Source of the DNA: Haplosporangium gracile
Taxonomy: Eukaryota; Mortierellomycota; Mortierellomycetes; Mortierellales; Mortierellaceae
DNA length: 64,000 nt
Assembly: GCA_015499985.1 (NCBI GenBank)
Contig: JAAAUF010000022.1
Coordinates: 42,378-106,377, forward strand
Reading direction: 5' to 3'
Shown: positions 46,681-58,071 of the stretch, one piece after another
Position numbering within the stretch: the first letter of the stretch is position 1
How the letters are laid out: each line of letters opens with the position of its first letter
Program-made: the position numbers and the translations under genes
Notes under the pieces: generated by a model
Told to the model about the DNA's origin: nothing
The model's database searches: none
The model's input: only the letters and a program-made list of their open reading frames with translations

Positions 46681-49600
46681 GTGTTGAACAAATAAAAGTG
46701 CAATGTCGAGAGGCAGCTCGGTAATGACACGATGGTGAATGGATTGGCGCAGATGTCAAGAGACTGAGCGACAAGAAAAAAAAAAAAAAAAAGAGCAGGG
46801 AAAACCAAGTGCGATCTATTTAGGAAAATAAAGAAGGCACTAGGGAATCTTAGATGTTGCAGCATCTACAGCACTGCAGCTGCAGGTGTTTAAGAGAGAG
46901 AGAAAAAAAAAAAGATGACTATGCATACAGAGGTACATCCCTCCTATCCTTCCTCCCTTGTCGCCGTCGTCTGGTGTCGTTGTTGTTGCTGTTGTACTTG
47001 CCTTGCCCTTTTGGTCATCTCCGCCCTTTTTCAGGGCGTGCATACGTGTGTCAAATGCGGAAGGAAAAAAATCTTGGCGATTTGTCAAACTGGACCAACA
47101 TGACAAGAACGGGCGCAGCCTTCCTCTTGGTTTGTCTACCTGTCCAGCTGGCCTTGAAAAAAATTGTGCGCGTGTGTAGATTTGGGTGGGGAGGAATAGA
47201 GAAAATTCCGCAAAGAACACTCCGAACGACGACGACGTACCCACACACACAGCAATACGTCTAGACCGCACCGTTACCTTTTTTTTTTTTTTTCCCTTCT
47301 TTTCTTTTTTTTTTTCCCTTCTTCTCCTTTTCTCTTTTCTCTGTCCCACTTACTTTCCCGAATCGCCTTTTTCTACTGACGTGTCATTTCTCCAAAACGT
47401 GTTGCTCGTTGCCCCCTTTTTTTCATCTTTCGCTTTCAGTTGATACCGAGTATTCAATCGTATGTCAAAAATCAAAAGTGATTGTTCCCAGCAAGATAGT
47501 GAGATAACAAAACGCGTGAAAGGAGGCAAGGTGAAGAGTGATACGGTTGTTATCCGTCGACCCAATCTCAACGGCATACAGAGGGGGAAAAAAAAGATTA
47601 TAATCGGTACAAAAGAGGGATAGAGAAAACAAAAAACAAAAGGTAAAGAGGAAACGAAGGAAAGTATCGTCCCAGCCAGCTTCGGACTTCAATATCCTGT
47701 CTGAATAATAGAAAAAAAAGGGCATTCATGCGAACAAACGGGGATGAATCTACTCTTACTGTTCATTCATACGACAGTTTAAAGCACCCATGCAACTAAA
47801 TGAACAATGTCCACTTCATGAACGATCACTTTTGGGAATGATTGATTTACAAATAAAAAAAAAATGAATAAAAAGGGCCATGCAAGCAAAGAAGAGAACG
47901 ACAGGTGCATAGGTAAGCAATAAACAATAAAGCAGCCAAATGCAAGCGAAGCTACATGCCTTTATTCATCGAGGCAGCAAAATGAAAGAAAAGAAGAATA
48001 TCCTCACTTTGTAACATGGCAGAACAGACGTGAGTCGATAGTTTGCCAACCTGATAGCGTACCTTGTGTACCGGACTAAATAGGAGAGAATCAAAGTGAC
48101 AGCGAACGAGAGCGAGCAACAGGAAAGAATGGTGTCTATTTTGGTCCCTGATTTGCCATCTAGGGCATAAAGCTGCAAATACTTTCTCGTTCAGCCTTCC
48201 GCCTTCCCTTCCCTCCCTCCTTCCCTTCTCTCCCTCCTTCTGTTACTCTGAACTCGGTAGCCATTGTTGGTGTTATAACCCTCTTGGTATGTCCAGTTAT
48301 GTGTCTACTACTGCATTGTGTAGAGGAAGAAAGGAGAGAGAGAAAGAACCGAAACGATCAAAGCCTTTTCTCTTGTTGACGATTGTTGTCGTTAGTTCCG
48401 GAAGATGGTGTATCCGCTATAAAAAATGGACAAAGAAAAGTCTCTCTTCAAAGATTTATGCGAACGAAACAACAATAAGCATCAATAAGAATAAAGACCG
48501 TGCAGCGGGCGGGTGGTATGCTTCGATCACAGATAAAGCGAAGAGGAAGAGGAGGAAGGAAAAAGGAGGAGAAGAGTGGACACAAAAAGGGGAGGGAGAG
48601 AGAAGGGAGAATGTTCTCGGTCAATGGCAAAGCAAAAGACGTTACGGGAAGGTGAGAAAAAAAAATCAATAACAGCGCGACAGTAGAATGATAACAGATG
48701 GAGTAAGAACCGTTCGAAAGTCGCGTCATTTCTCCTACTGAAGGTAAGTATAGTGTTGTTTGATGAAACAACAATGAGGCGAGAGCGATAGGGATAGGGA
48801 GTGTTTTCTGTTAGTAGTTGAAGACGAAGAAGACGAGCGGCGGGATCAACCCATTCATTGTCAAAGAGGTGTGTAATGATGCAGTAGACGAGTATAACAA
48901 CAAGTAGCGGCATGGGTTGTAGCTATCCATAAATGAATGCCATTGCAATGAGATGGATCCAAAAGTAATCTCTCCTCATGTTCTGTATGTGGGGTATCCA
49001 ATGAGCATTGTTTAAACATGTCAACCTGTTCTGTTAAAATAAAAAGAAAGAACAGTAAGGGTTGTTTGTTTGCTCAGACAGGGGTTCATTCGATTGGAGC
49101 AAAAGCAAGGTACAGTACAGAGGCACACACATGCAGAGATACGCTATGTATTAATACCATGTACCTATAAACTCGCATTAAGCAAGTTACCCATCCATCA
49201 CCGCCACTTTTTTTAAACCATGAAGATTTGTGTGTAGAAGAGTCGTTGGTAGAGCATAGAATGGCGTGCTAACAAATGCACATAGTCCAAAGGTGTCACG
49301 TCTTTGCACTTGGGAATTGTGTCACATCCTGTTCTCTGATTGGCTGAACGCGTCCCTTTTTTGTGTCTCTCACTCGCTTCCTTTGTTCATTTCAGTTGTT
49401 TGTTTTGCTGTCGTTATATTGTTGGCTGAGCCCTCTTTTTCTCTCTTTCTCAATGGTTTCTTTTCCCTTCAAAAAATGCGAGACGATATATGGCGTTGTA
49501 TGCCAAACGACAAAAATGAAGACAGAAAAGAGGGAAAAGAGAGAGAGAAAGAGAAAGAGAAAAGGTTTCAAAGCACCGGCTAGCCGGGCTACAAATCCCT

Positions 49601-51380
49601 TCCCTCTTGACCCCTTCTGGGGAAAAAAAACACTCTTCTTTTCTGTTCGGCTGAACGGGTAAAAAAATTTGGTCAACAAAAGATTATTGAAAGGGGGCGA
49701 GACTGGCTAGAGGAAAAAGAGGGAAGAAGGAACAATAGAGAAAGAAAGTGAGAGAGAACAGGCATCAGATGCTCTCTGTTCATCTCGCTTTTTTTTTTGT
49801 TCACCTCACACACCTCGGATTCTTCTTTTCAAGGAAGAAAATATGGCATGTTATTTCTAGGCGCCTCGTTGTTTACGTTAGAGTTGCAAGGCCATGGGAG
49901 ACAAAACTCATTACCTATTTGCTTTTCCCAGTAACCTTTGCTGGCTCTTCTCCTTTCTCAAGTACGCGTTTAGTCATCCATCCATGCCTGCTGTTTTCCT
50001 TCTTTCTTACTGCAACTCTTCATCAGTTGAATCTCCTTCTTGTTCAAACAACCAATGTTCGGACTCTTATTTCAGTGTGGTGTCTGTCGTCTGATGGTTC
50101 TTCAAATTTTGGTCCTACCTTGTGTTGGGGTATGTGCCTAAGTAGGCCAAGACACGATAGTACCGAACATGCATCGGAAAAGAAGGACAGACACAAAAGA
50201 GAGAGTCAGGGCAGAGGGAGAATGGCCGGAGCCAGGCCCACAAAAGCACCAGATAGTGCGGGGATGAAAGGGACGTTGGGCGCGCATTGACAGGTGAGGA
50301 TTATGGGTAGATGGGCGTTATCGTCGTTTTGTGATCACAAAACATAAAAGGACACAAATCATAAAAAAATAACTATGAATTGAAAACAAACGAACATGCA
50401 AACCTTGGCTAATTGGTGAGCCAAGAGAATAGGAGACGAACAATGTGAAAGTGAAAAAGGATGCTATCGATCGGATTTTGCTTGTGCCGCTATCGCACTC
50501 TGCGTTTTTATGGCCGTTTTATCGCTGGGTATCATTCCTTTCGGCCTAACAGACAAACGGACCAAGGAAGTGCAGGAACGTTTACTCAGACATGATGAGT
50601 TTTTTTCTAGAGGTCCAAACTATCGTCAATTTCCCGTGAAAGTTAAATGGTGGATGTGTATTTGTTTGCAGAGTGAGATGAACATCAAAAAATGACTGTG
50701 CAAGAACTATTCTCATCGGATTGGCGACGTGACATCTGAATAGCATTGTAGTTGAGCATTTCGTCGACGCTTTTTTGTTTCTGTTGTAGGCGTGCACCGG
50801 GCATTGGAAGGATAAAGGCATAAGGATAGTGAACGGTAGGCAGAGATGAGAAGGACCATTGAACGAAAGTAGTTGTATCTGCGAAGGGAGGGAGGGAAGA
50901 AAGAAGGAGGGGGGGTGGTTTGAAGTTGACACTTTTTTTTGCGACCCTGTCTCGCTGCCTGTTGCACGTTGTATGTTTCCAAAGAATAGGAGGCCGAGAG
51001 AGTTGCGGCTGCGAGTACGAGGACGAAGAAGCGAGGGGTAGTTCAAAGTGTTATTCTAAAGCAGAGGATTTCAATTCAATTGGGAAGGACAAATTTTTGC
51101 TTCGGCAGGGAGGAGTGAGCGTATGGCGACATTGAAGGCAATGTGTGGTGCCATTTTGCCCATGGCTCTCTCACTCTTTGTTTTGTATGGCAAGTAGGAT
51201 GTAGGCTATTCATTCATTGGTTATTTGTTTGTTCGATGAATCGGTGAAGAGCGGGGAGGACAGATGGCCCATGTGTATAGTATAAGGAGTTTGAACGAAG
51301 GTTGCGATGCACATGCCACTCGCTTACTCAGTGTCTTTGAATACTGGTAATCTACATCGAACAAGAGACAAACCCTGCTT

Positions 51381-51383
51381 GTA

Positions 51384-51418
<35 letters not shown>

Positions 51419-51431
51419 GTATGTGTGTGCA
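51381..51431 (+). repeat. Microsatellite (GT)n with interruptions
   Basis: About 22 GT units with a few TATA/TATG interruptions, about 1.2 kb before the F-box/WD40 gene. Confidence 0.9.
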
Positions 51432-51748
51432 GATCAGCTAGCCAGTCAATTGATGTGTGATATGTGCATACCCACCACATCCAGATAAATATGCGCCCGC
51501 TTTTGTTGCCTGTCCCCACCTTCTTCTCTCTCCTTTTCTCTCTCTCTCTCTCTCTCTTCTTCTCTTTTCTTCTTTCTTCCTTTTGTCTTCCTCGATCAAA
51601 TAACCTTTTTTTTCTTGCATTTCATTCATTTCGCTCACACTCTCCACTCCTCTCCTCCTCTCATTCACTCAGGCACCCTCAAACTCAATCTCTTTCTCCT
51701 TCCCTTCCTTCATCAACAGCAACTTCAACTCTCCACTAACCCTCATTT

Positions 51749-51781
51749 AATCATTCATTTATTCATTCATTCATTCATTCA
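51749..51781 (+). repeat. Tetranucleotide microsatellite (ATTC)n
   Basis: About seven imperfect ATTC units (ATTCATTC...) inside the pyrimidine-rich leader region of the F-box/WD40 gene. Confidence 0.8.
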
Positions 51782-52654
51782 ACTCACCAACCTACATCAC
51801 TCTCCACTCTTCCTACACACCCTCTCCCTGTTTATATATACGTCCACTTATCCCCCCTGTCTCCTATACGCCCGCATTTTTCTTTTCTCCCATAACATAC
51901 ATAATCCCCTCGACTCCACTTCCCTCTTCACTAGTCCCCTTCTTCTTTGCACTAAGCAGTTCCTTTGTGTTATATCCTTCGTAATTCACACACTCAAGAG
52001 CATCTTTTTCTACATCCTCCTCCTTTTCCTTCTTCTTTGTTCGTCGTCATATTTCTCCATTCAATCCCATCCCAACCCTTACCCCTTGTCCTCACAGATC
52101 TCCCCTATTTTTTTTTTTTTTTTTTTTTTCTTTTGCACACTCCCACTCGTACTCGCACTACTCCAAACCAGCTGGACAACCATCGACAAATTGCAACAAA
52201 CAACAACATAACCTCTCTTTTGTTTATTCTATTTGTGCGCATTTTGCAGGTTAAATTAAACTTCTTTTTCATCATCCGTCTGTCTTTTCTTTTCTTTTTC
52301 TTTTCTTTTCTTTTCTCTTTTCTCACAAGAATAAACACACTTCATTTCGGTCTTCTCTATTCCTTTTCAACACCCCCATTCGACCAATTACGTCTCTTCT
52401 TCAATCCTTCCTTACTACATTCGCACATACACACACACACATCACTTGCTCCCTAGCGAATGGACTCATCCCTCTCGTGAGCAACACTCTCCATTCTCAC
52501 CCCGTCTCAGTCCTTGCCTCTCGCTCGCGCTCACACTCACACTCACACATACCCACATACCCACACCCACACCCTCACACTCCTTGCAACAACAAAGCCA
52601 ATCAGTACTTCGTTCTCATTCGAGAACAACACACAACACAAAAAAACAATAACA

Positions 52655-55174
52655 ATGGCCTACGACTCGCCATCTCCAGCAGACACTGCAGAGTTGTTGG
52701 CCCCTTCTCTCTGTCTCAACCCAGATGCCATCGAGGATCTTGCACCCGTCCAACCCTCAGAGGCCAATCTCCTTCCAGACTCATTCCCAACTCTTTCTTG
52801 GTCAGAACAGTCCTCTGCAGACCACAGAGCAGCAAAGGCAGAAAAGCGACTCTGTTACCGACATCGTCCAGACTTGCGATCCAAACGAGCCGCTGACGAG
52901 ATTCAACTTGATCAACTCCAGCAGGTAATAACATATTTCTCGCCCACTCCAGTTTGCTCCGTCTTTTTCGTCGTCCTTTTTTTGTGTAGTTAAATCTATG
53001 TACATTTACCAACAACAAACGGCACACCAACCAAGGCGAATCGTTTCTTTATTTTTTTTGTTTGCCTTGTCTTGTTTGTGTACAGTGTTCCCTCTACATG
53101 TGTTTAAATGACTAACCCTTCCGCCCAAAACAACTTGCCTTACCGTGATTAGGATATCAAACGCCTGCCTCACCAGGATCAACAGATTATCTCTCACATC
53201 TGGTCTCTCTTTGGTTCCGCACCAGCAAGCCATCGCCAGCTTGTCCTCAGTGGCCTCTTGACCCAATGCTGCGTGCCCCAACTTTCCTTCCTCTCCAACC
53301 ACCTCCAGCCTCTGCTTAGAATTGACTTTCTGTCCATTACTCCTCCCGAAATCGCCTTCCGCATCCTCTCCTATCTCGACGCTACATCCCTTTGTCACGC
53401 TGCCCAGGTCTGTAAGAGCTGGAGGCGTCTCGCCGATGATGATGTGGTCTGGCATAGGATGTGCGAGCAGCACATTGGCCTCAAGTGCACAAAATGCGGA
53501 TGGGGCCTGCCACTGCTCGAGAAGAAGAAGGTCAGGTCAAAGCGGCAATTAGATCAGCATCAACAACAACTCCAATATCAACATCAGCAGCAACAACAAG
53601 CATCACAATATCACCAACAACAACAGCTCGCCCAATCACAACAAATCCAAGAGGTCCAGGCGGTAGCAGCTGTATCGCCTGCCAATGGTCACACAGCCGA
53701 CGAGAGCGATCATGAAGGCCATCATGGTCACCACCACAACGACCACGACCACGAGCAAGGGCACAGACATGGTCACAGACACGGGGCCGGAAGCAGCAGA
53801 GTCGATACAACCCCTCCTCATCCTTCACCACCAACATCTACTGCTTCCCTGTCACCCACAGAATCTACGCCATCCTCTGGGTGGCCAACGCGACGTCGCA
53901 ATGCACCCAACGACGACGATAACGAAGAAGATGCAAACCGGTCTCAGAAGCGAGCCCGTCGGGATTCCCGCTCACCGTCGCCCTCATCATCTTCATCGTC
54001 AAGGTCCGGAGCTAAGCGTTCCGTGCCCTTGTTTCAGTCACCAGAACCGCCAGTCAAGCCCATGGAGCTGGTGACAAAGAGACCATGGAAGGAAATTTAT
54101 TCGGAGCGTCTGATTGTGGAGAGGAACTGGCGAAAGCGTAACTACCGACTGAAGGCGTTCCGGGGCCACACCGACGGTGTGATGTGTCTTCAGTTTGACG
54201 ACTCGTTCTTGATCACCGGCTCATACGACAACACTGCCAAGGTCTGGAACATTGAGACGGGCGAATGTCTCCGCACCCTTACCGGACATGCTTTGTGCGT
54301 GCGCGCACTCCATTTCGACGAGGCCAAGTTGATTACAGGATCAATGGATCGTACTCTCAAGATCTGGAATTATCACACGGGTCAATGCATCCGCACGCTC
54401 CAGGGACATACCGATGGCGTGGTCACTCTTGATTTCGACTCTCGCATTCTCGCTTCTGGATCTGCCGACGCCACTATCAAGATCTGGAACTTTGCGACAG
54501 GCGAGTGTTCGACTTTGAAGGGCCATGGTGATCTAGTCAACAAAGTTCAGATCTACAAGAAGAACCTGTTGGTGTCGGCCAGTGACGATACGACAGTAAA
54601 ACTGTGGGATATTGCTGCGAGGACGTGTCTCCGGACGTTCAAGGGACATGTCGGACGTGTTCAGTGCCTCCAGACATCGGGCGACGCTCTGATTTCAATT
54701 ATCGCCGACCGTATCCGCAAGCGACCCCTGAAGAGCACACAGGACAACAGCTCGCAGCAGAAAGCCAATGGAACTGTCTGCAGCATTAATCGGTCGGGAG
54801 TTGTCGAGAATTCGCCTCCATCACCCTTGCACGATGTTAATTCGGATACGGAGACCCGAAGCATGATGCCGATTATTGTTACAGGTGGATTGGATAACAC
54901 GCTCAAGATCTGGGATGCGGACCTGGGCGAGTGTTTAAACACGCTGTTTGGACACGTTGAAGGAGTGTGGTCGCTTGCGTTTGACAAGCTGCGTATTGTG
55001 TCTGGCTCGCTGGACAGGACGATCAAGGTGTGGGATACAGAGAGTGGACGGTGTCTGTATACGCTGACGGGCCATGATGGTCCTGTCACATGTGTTGGGC
55101 TCGGAGATACACGTATCGTGAGCGGTTCAGACGATGGCGTTGTCTTTGTGTGGGATTATGGCGTGCACTCCTAA
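52655..55174 (+). CDS. F-box/WD40 protein of the Met30/SCON-2 type
   Basis: Two exons, 52655-52924 and 53153-55174, intron GTAATA...TAG; 763 residues. Before the F-box are the segments typical of Met30/SconB: RLCYRHRPDLRSKRAADE and IISHIWSLFGSAPASHRQLV, then CCVPQLSFLSNHLQPLLRID. The F-box (about 148-195) reads ITPPEIAFRILSYLDATSLC and WRRLADDDVVWHRMC. A linker of about 190 residues is rich in Gln and His (EGHHGHHHNDHDH). Seven WD40 blades follow from about residue 400, each ending in a KIWN/KVWD-type motif; a low-complexity insert lies between blades 4 and 5. In yeasts and moulds this SCF receptor represses sulphur-assimilation genes by ubiquitinating the Met4/CYS3 activator and answers to cadmium; the same role here is inferred. 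Confidence 0.9.
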
Positions 55175-55667
55175 TTGCCACCACGCCATTCCCCCCCCCT
55201 TTAGGCCACAGTTCCTCTCGATCGCTGCTCTTCTTCCTTTGTCCCTCGGCATCCCATACTCCCTACTCATACCCTCACCCATCACTTGATTATTGATCCT
55301 CTCGCTCGCTTTTGACCTTTTTTTTCCCGTTCCTCTCCTCTCTCTGTACCATACTTCTCCTCTGACATTGTAATTAAAGATCAGCCTGCCCATGGGCGGT
55401 TCTTTTTCCTTCAACCAATTTTCCATATGAATTCATGTGTCATGTGACGAGCTGTGAATTTCCTTTTCCAGCGCCATGACGAAGTGACTGCGAGGACAGT
55501 TAAGGGTTTGCCCTTCTGGATCAGCTTCGCAGGCCGCAAACAACACCCGTGTGTCGAAGCTTCGAGTCAGCCCAACACTCTCACCGACCGTTTTTTTTGT
55601 TAGATTCACCCGCCCCATCTCCTCCTCTTTTTCTCTCTTCCTCTTCACACTTCCATATACAACAACC
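55175..55667. other. Intergenic, promoter of the prohibitin gene
   Basis: 493 bp. The first part is the CT-rich 3' region of the F-box/WD40 gene; from 55590 a pyrimidine-rich leader ends in ACAACAACCATG. No further gene. Confidence 0.5.
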
Positions 55668-57596
55668 ATGTCTGCCATTCTGGGAACACTCTCCAAGTTC
55701 GCTATCCCCGTCGGTGCCGTCGTCTCCTTCCTCCAGTACTCTATGTACGACGGTACGTATTTTCGACAAAGTGATCTCTCGTCATCCTCACTCAAAGTAG
55801 CAACAACAAAAACAGATCAGATCACACCTCGGAGGGAGGCACAGTCAGGGCACAAACGGAATGCAGTCAGCATCACAATGGACACAGCAACACACATGCA
55901 CGCAGCAGGTCCCTTTTTCTTTGTCGCCGTGTCGGGCTTGGCAAAGACGGGAGCAAGGTCGTTCCGAAAGCCAAGGCAAACAAAAGAAATGAACGGCTCT
56001 TCTTTTCTTGTTGCGCTCGGGTCACACTCGGAACCCTTTTATTCTCGTTCAAAACGGGCATTCAACAACTCGCCCGATGCAAAAAAAACAGAATACAGGA
56101 CGGAGTGGATCGGATCACCCATGCCCATAACTTTTATTTCTTTTTCCTCCGACAATACCCTCTACGCTTTTACGCTTTTCGTTCTTGTAGTCAGGGTCAG
56201 GAACGAGCTTCTCCTTTTTGCCTTTTTTGTGCCGTCCCAACAATTGGCTCGGAGGGGGGCTGGCTTGAGGAGTGCGCACGGAAGGACTCTGCAGCTGGAT
56301 TTTTTTTTTTTTTTTTTTTGGAAGAATCAGTTGCGCAATCCTCTGGAAAGCGTTGACTCTGTTCAGCAACATCAAGAAGTACTATGAATCGCAGCAGGAC
56401 ACGAACAAGTGTTAGGAAAGCCCGACAACAACAAGCGATCGACCTTGACATCATCAAAACAGAAGTCACCATCGCGCCTATGAACCTCCTTTTCAGGAAC
56501 AACATCATCGCCGCGTCCTTACGCAGGAGCACTATGCACAGCAGAGAAACAGGTTGATGCGGCGAACAATTATCTAACCAGGTAGCCCTCCCTTCACTTC
56601 CATAAAATAGTCCAGGGAGGTCACCGCGCCGTTATTTTCGACAGAATTGAGGGAGTCAAGCCTGGTCCCGTTGGCGAGGGAACCCACTTCTTGGTCCCCT
56701 GGTTGCAGCGTGCCATTCAGTTCGATGTCCGTACCAAGCCCCGCAACATCTCGACCACCACTGGATCTAAGGATATGCAGATGGTCACCTTGACCCTCCG
56801 TGTCCTCCACCGCCCCGAAGTCAAGAACTTGTCCCAGATCTATCAGGGACTCGGCATGGATTATGATGAGCGTGTGTTGCCCTCAATCGGAAATGAGGTG
56901 TTAAAGTCGATTGTTGCCCAGTTTGATGCTGGTGAGCTCATTACCCAGCGTGAGCTTGTTTCTTCCAAGATCCGTGAGGATCTTGCTAAGCGTGCCCGCG
57001 AGTTCCACATCGAGCTCGAGGATGTCTCCATCGTAAGTTTTCTTCCCTCTTGATGTTATTGTTGTTGCCTTATGATAGAAGGTATGCTTGTGGACCTGTT
57101 TGGAATGAGTTGACTCACTGTTGTCTTTGCTTTGTATTGACTTTTATTAGACCACTATGACTTTCGGTCGCGATTTCACCAACGCTGTTGAGCAGAAGCA
57201 GATTGCCCAGCAGGAGGCCGGTACGTTTCACTTTGAGATTATTTTTCAGCAGGATGTGACAAAACATGGATGAATATGAACAAGAAGCATTGGCGCTTAT
57301 CGCGTTCAGGACAGCTTTACTCATTGCTTTTAATTCCTTTTTGCACAATAGAGCGCGCCAAGTTCATTGTCGAGAAGGCTGAGCAGGAGAAGAACGCTTC
57401 GATTATTAGAGCCGAGGGAGAGGCTCACGCTGCCGAGATTATTTCTGCATCACTCGAGAAGGCTGGTGCTGGTTTGATTGAGCTTCGTCGTATTGAGGCA
57501 TCGAAGGATATTGCCGGCACCTTGGCCCATGCCAAGAACGTCACCTACTTGCCTAACCAGAAGGGCAACAACATGTTGTTGAACCTCCCCGTTTAA
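55668..57596 (+). CDS. PHB1: Prohibitin-1, mitochondrial inner-membrane scaffold subunit
   Basis: Four exons, 55668-55752, 56611-57032, 57151-57220 and 57352-57596; 273 residues, the usual length. The start of exon 2 was placed after TAG at 56610 because it restores [16 protein letters not shown], matching the family across the join. N-terminal hydrophobic anchor [23 protein letters not shown] domain with [30 protein letters not shown] and [20 protein letters not shown]; coiled coil [20 protein letters not shown]; and the C-terminal NVTYLPNQ. With prohibitin-2 it forms ring complexes that stabilise respiratory subunits and hold m-AAA protease. The 858-nt first intron is unusually long. Confidence 0.96.
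55753..56610 (+). other. Long first intron of the prohibitin gene
   Basis: 858 nt from GTACGT to TAG, with a run of about 20 T at 56301-56321. It contains no ORF with recognisable features. Like the Sec2 intron it follows a short first coding exon, a layout often linked to intron-held regulation; that is inference. Confidence 0.6.
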
Positions 57597-58071
57597 GTCT
57601 TTTACTGAAGACCTGGGTGTAAATGGCGTAGATTGGTTTGGTGGGACTGTTGACTGTTTTCTGTTATTTTTTTTATTTTTTTTGCATTTTTAACAACGCA
57701 TTAGACGCATGGAGGGGATGGGGTTGGGGATGAACTCACCTTTACATGATGAGGAAAGATGAGGTTTTAAAACAGCTGTATATTTTGAAAAAAACACTTC
57801 TTAGACTTTTATTACAATACAATTTTGTCGGTTTCGTAATCGATACACGTTTCCTTAGTCTTTGATGACTTGTCTGGTTGCATGATTGTTTGTTTGGCTG
57901 TTTTCTTTGATTTTATGTTGGGTTAACGAAGAGGGACTGCTATGTATGTGTAAGTGTGCATGAGTTTATGATCAAGGAAAAACAACACGCGTAGCTTAAA
58001 AAAACTCCGCGAGAACAAGAAGGAAAAGGAGAACAAAACAAAAAGGGGGAGGTCTCTTTTGTTTTTTTTTT
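57597..58071. other. Convergent intergenic region, prohibitin and P450 3' ends
   Basis: 475 bp between two stop codons, T-rich near 57666-57690. It holds both 3' untranslated regions; nothing else seen. Confidence 0.5.

Larger units (their letters stand above)
46681..52654. other. 6-kb region without recognisable genes, including the Met30-like leader
   Basis: No ORF in this stretch shows a known domain or a sensible splice partner. It is rich in homopolymers (A at 46771-46790, T at 47280-47293, T at 52107-52129), purine tracts (48540-48615, 49515-49565), and microsatellites. The last 1.1 kb (about 51500-52650) is extremely pyrimidine-rich on the plus strand and is probably the leader and core promoter of the F-box/WD40 gene. 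The other 4.8 kb is unexplained. Confidence 0.5.

Noticed and set aside
51615..52211. 198-residue plus-strand open frame before the F-box/WD40 gene
   Set aside because: It consists of Ser/Leu/Phe/His-rich low complexity forced by a CT-rich leader; no domain, no splice partner.
53685..54074. 129-residue frame overlapping the F-box/WD40 linker
   Set aside because: An out-of-frame shadow of the Gln/His-rich linker.
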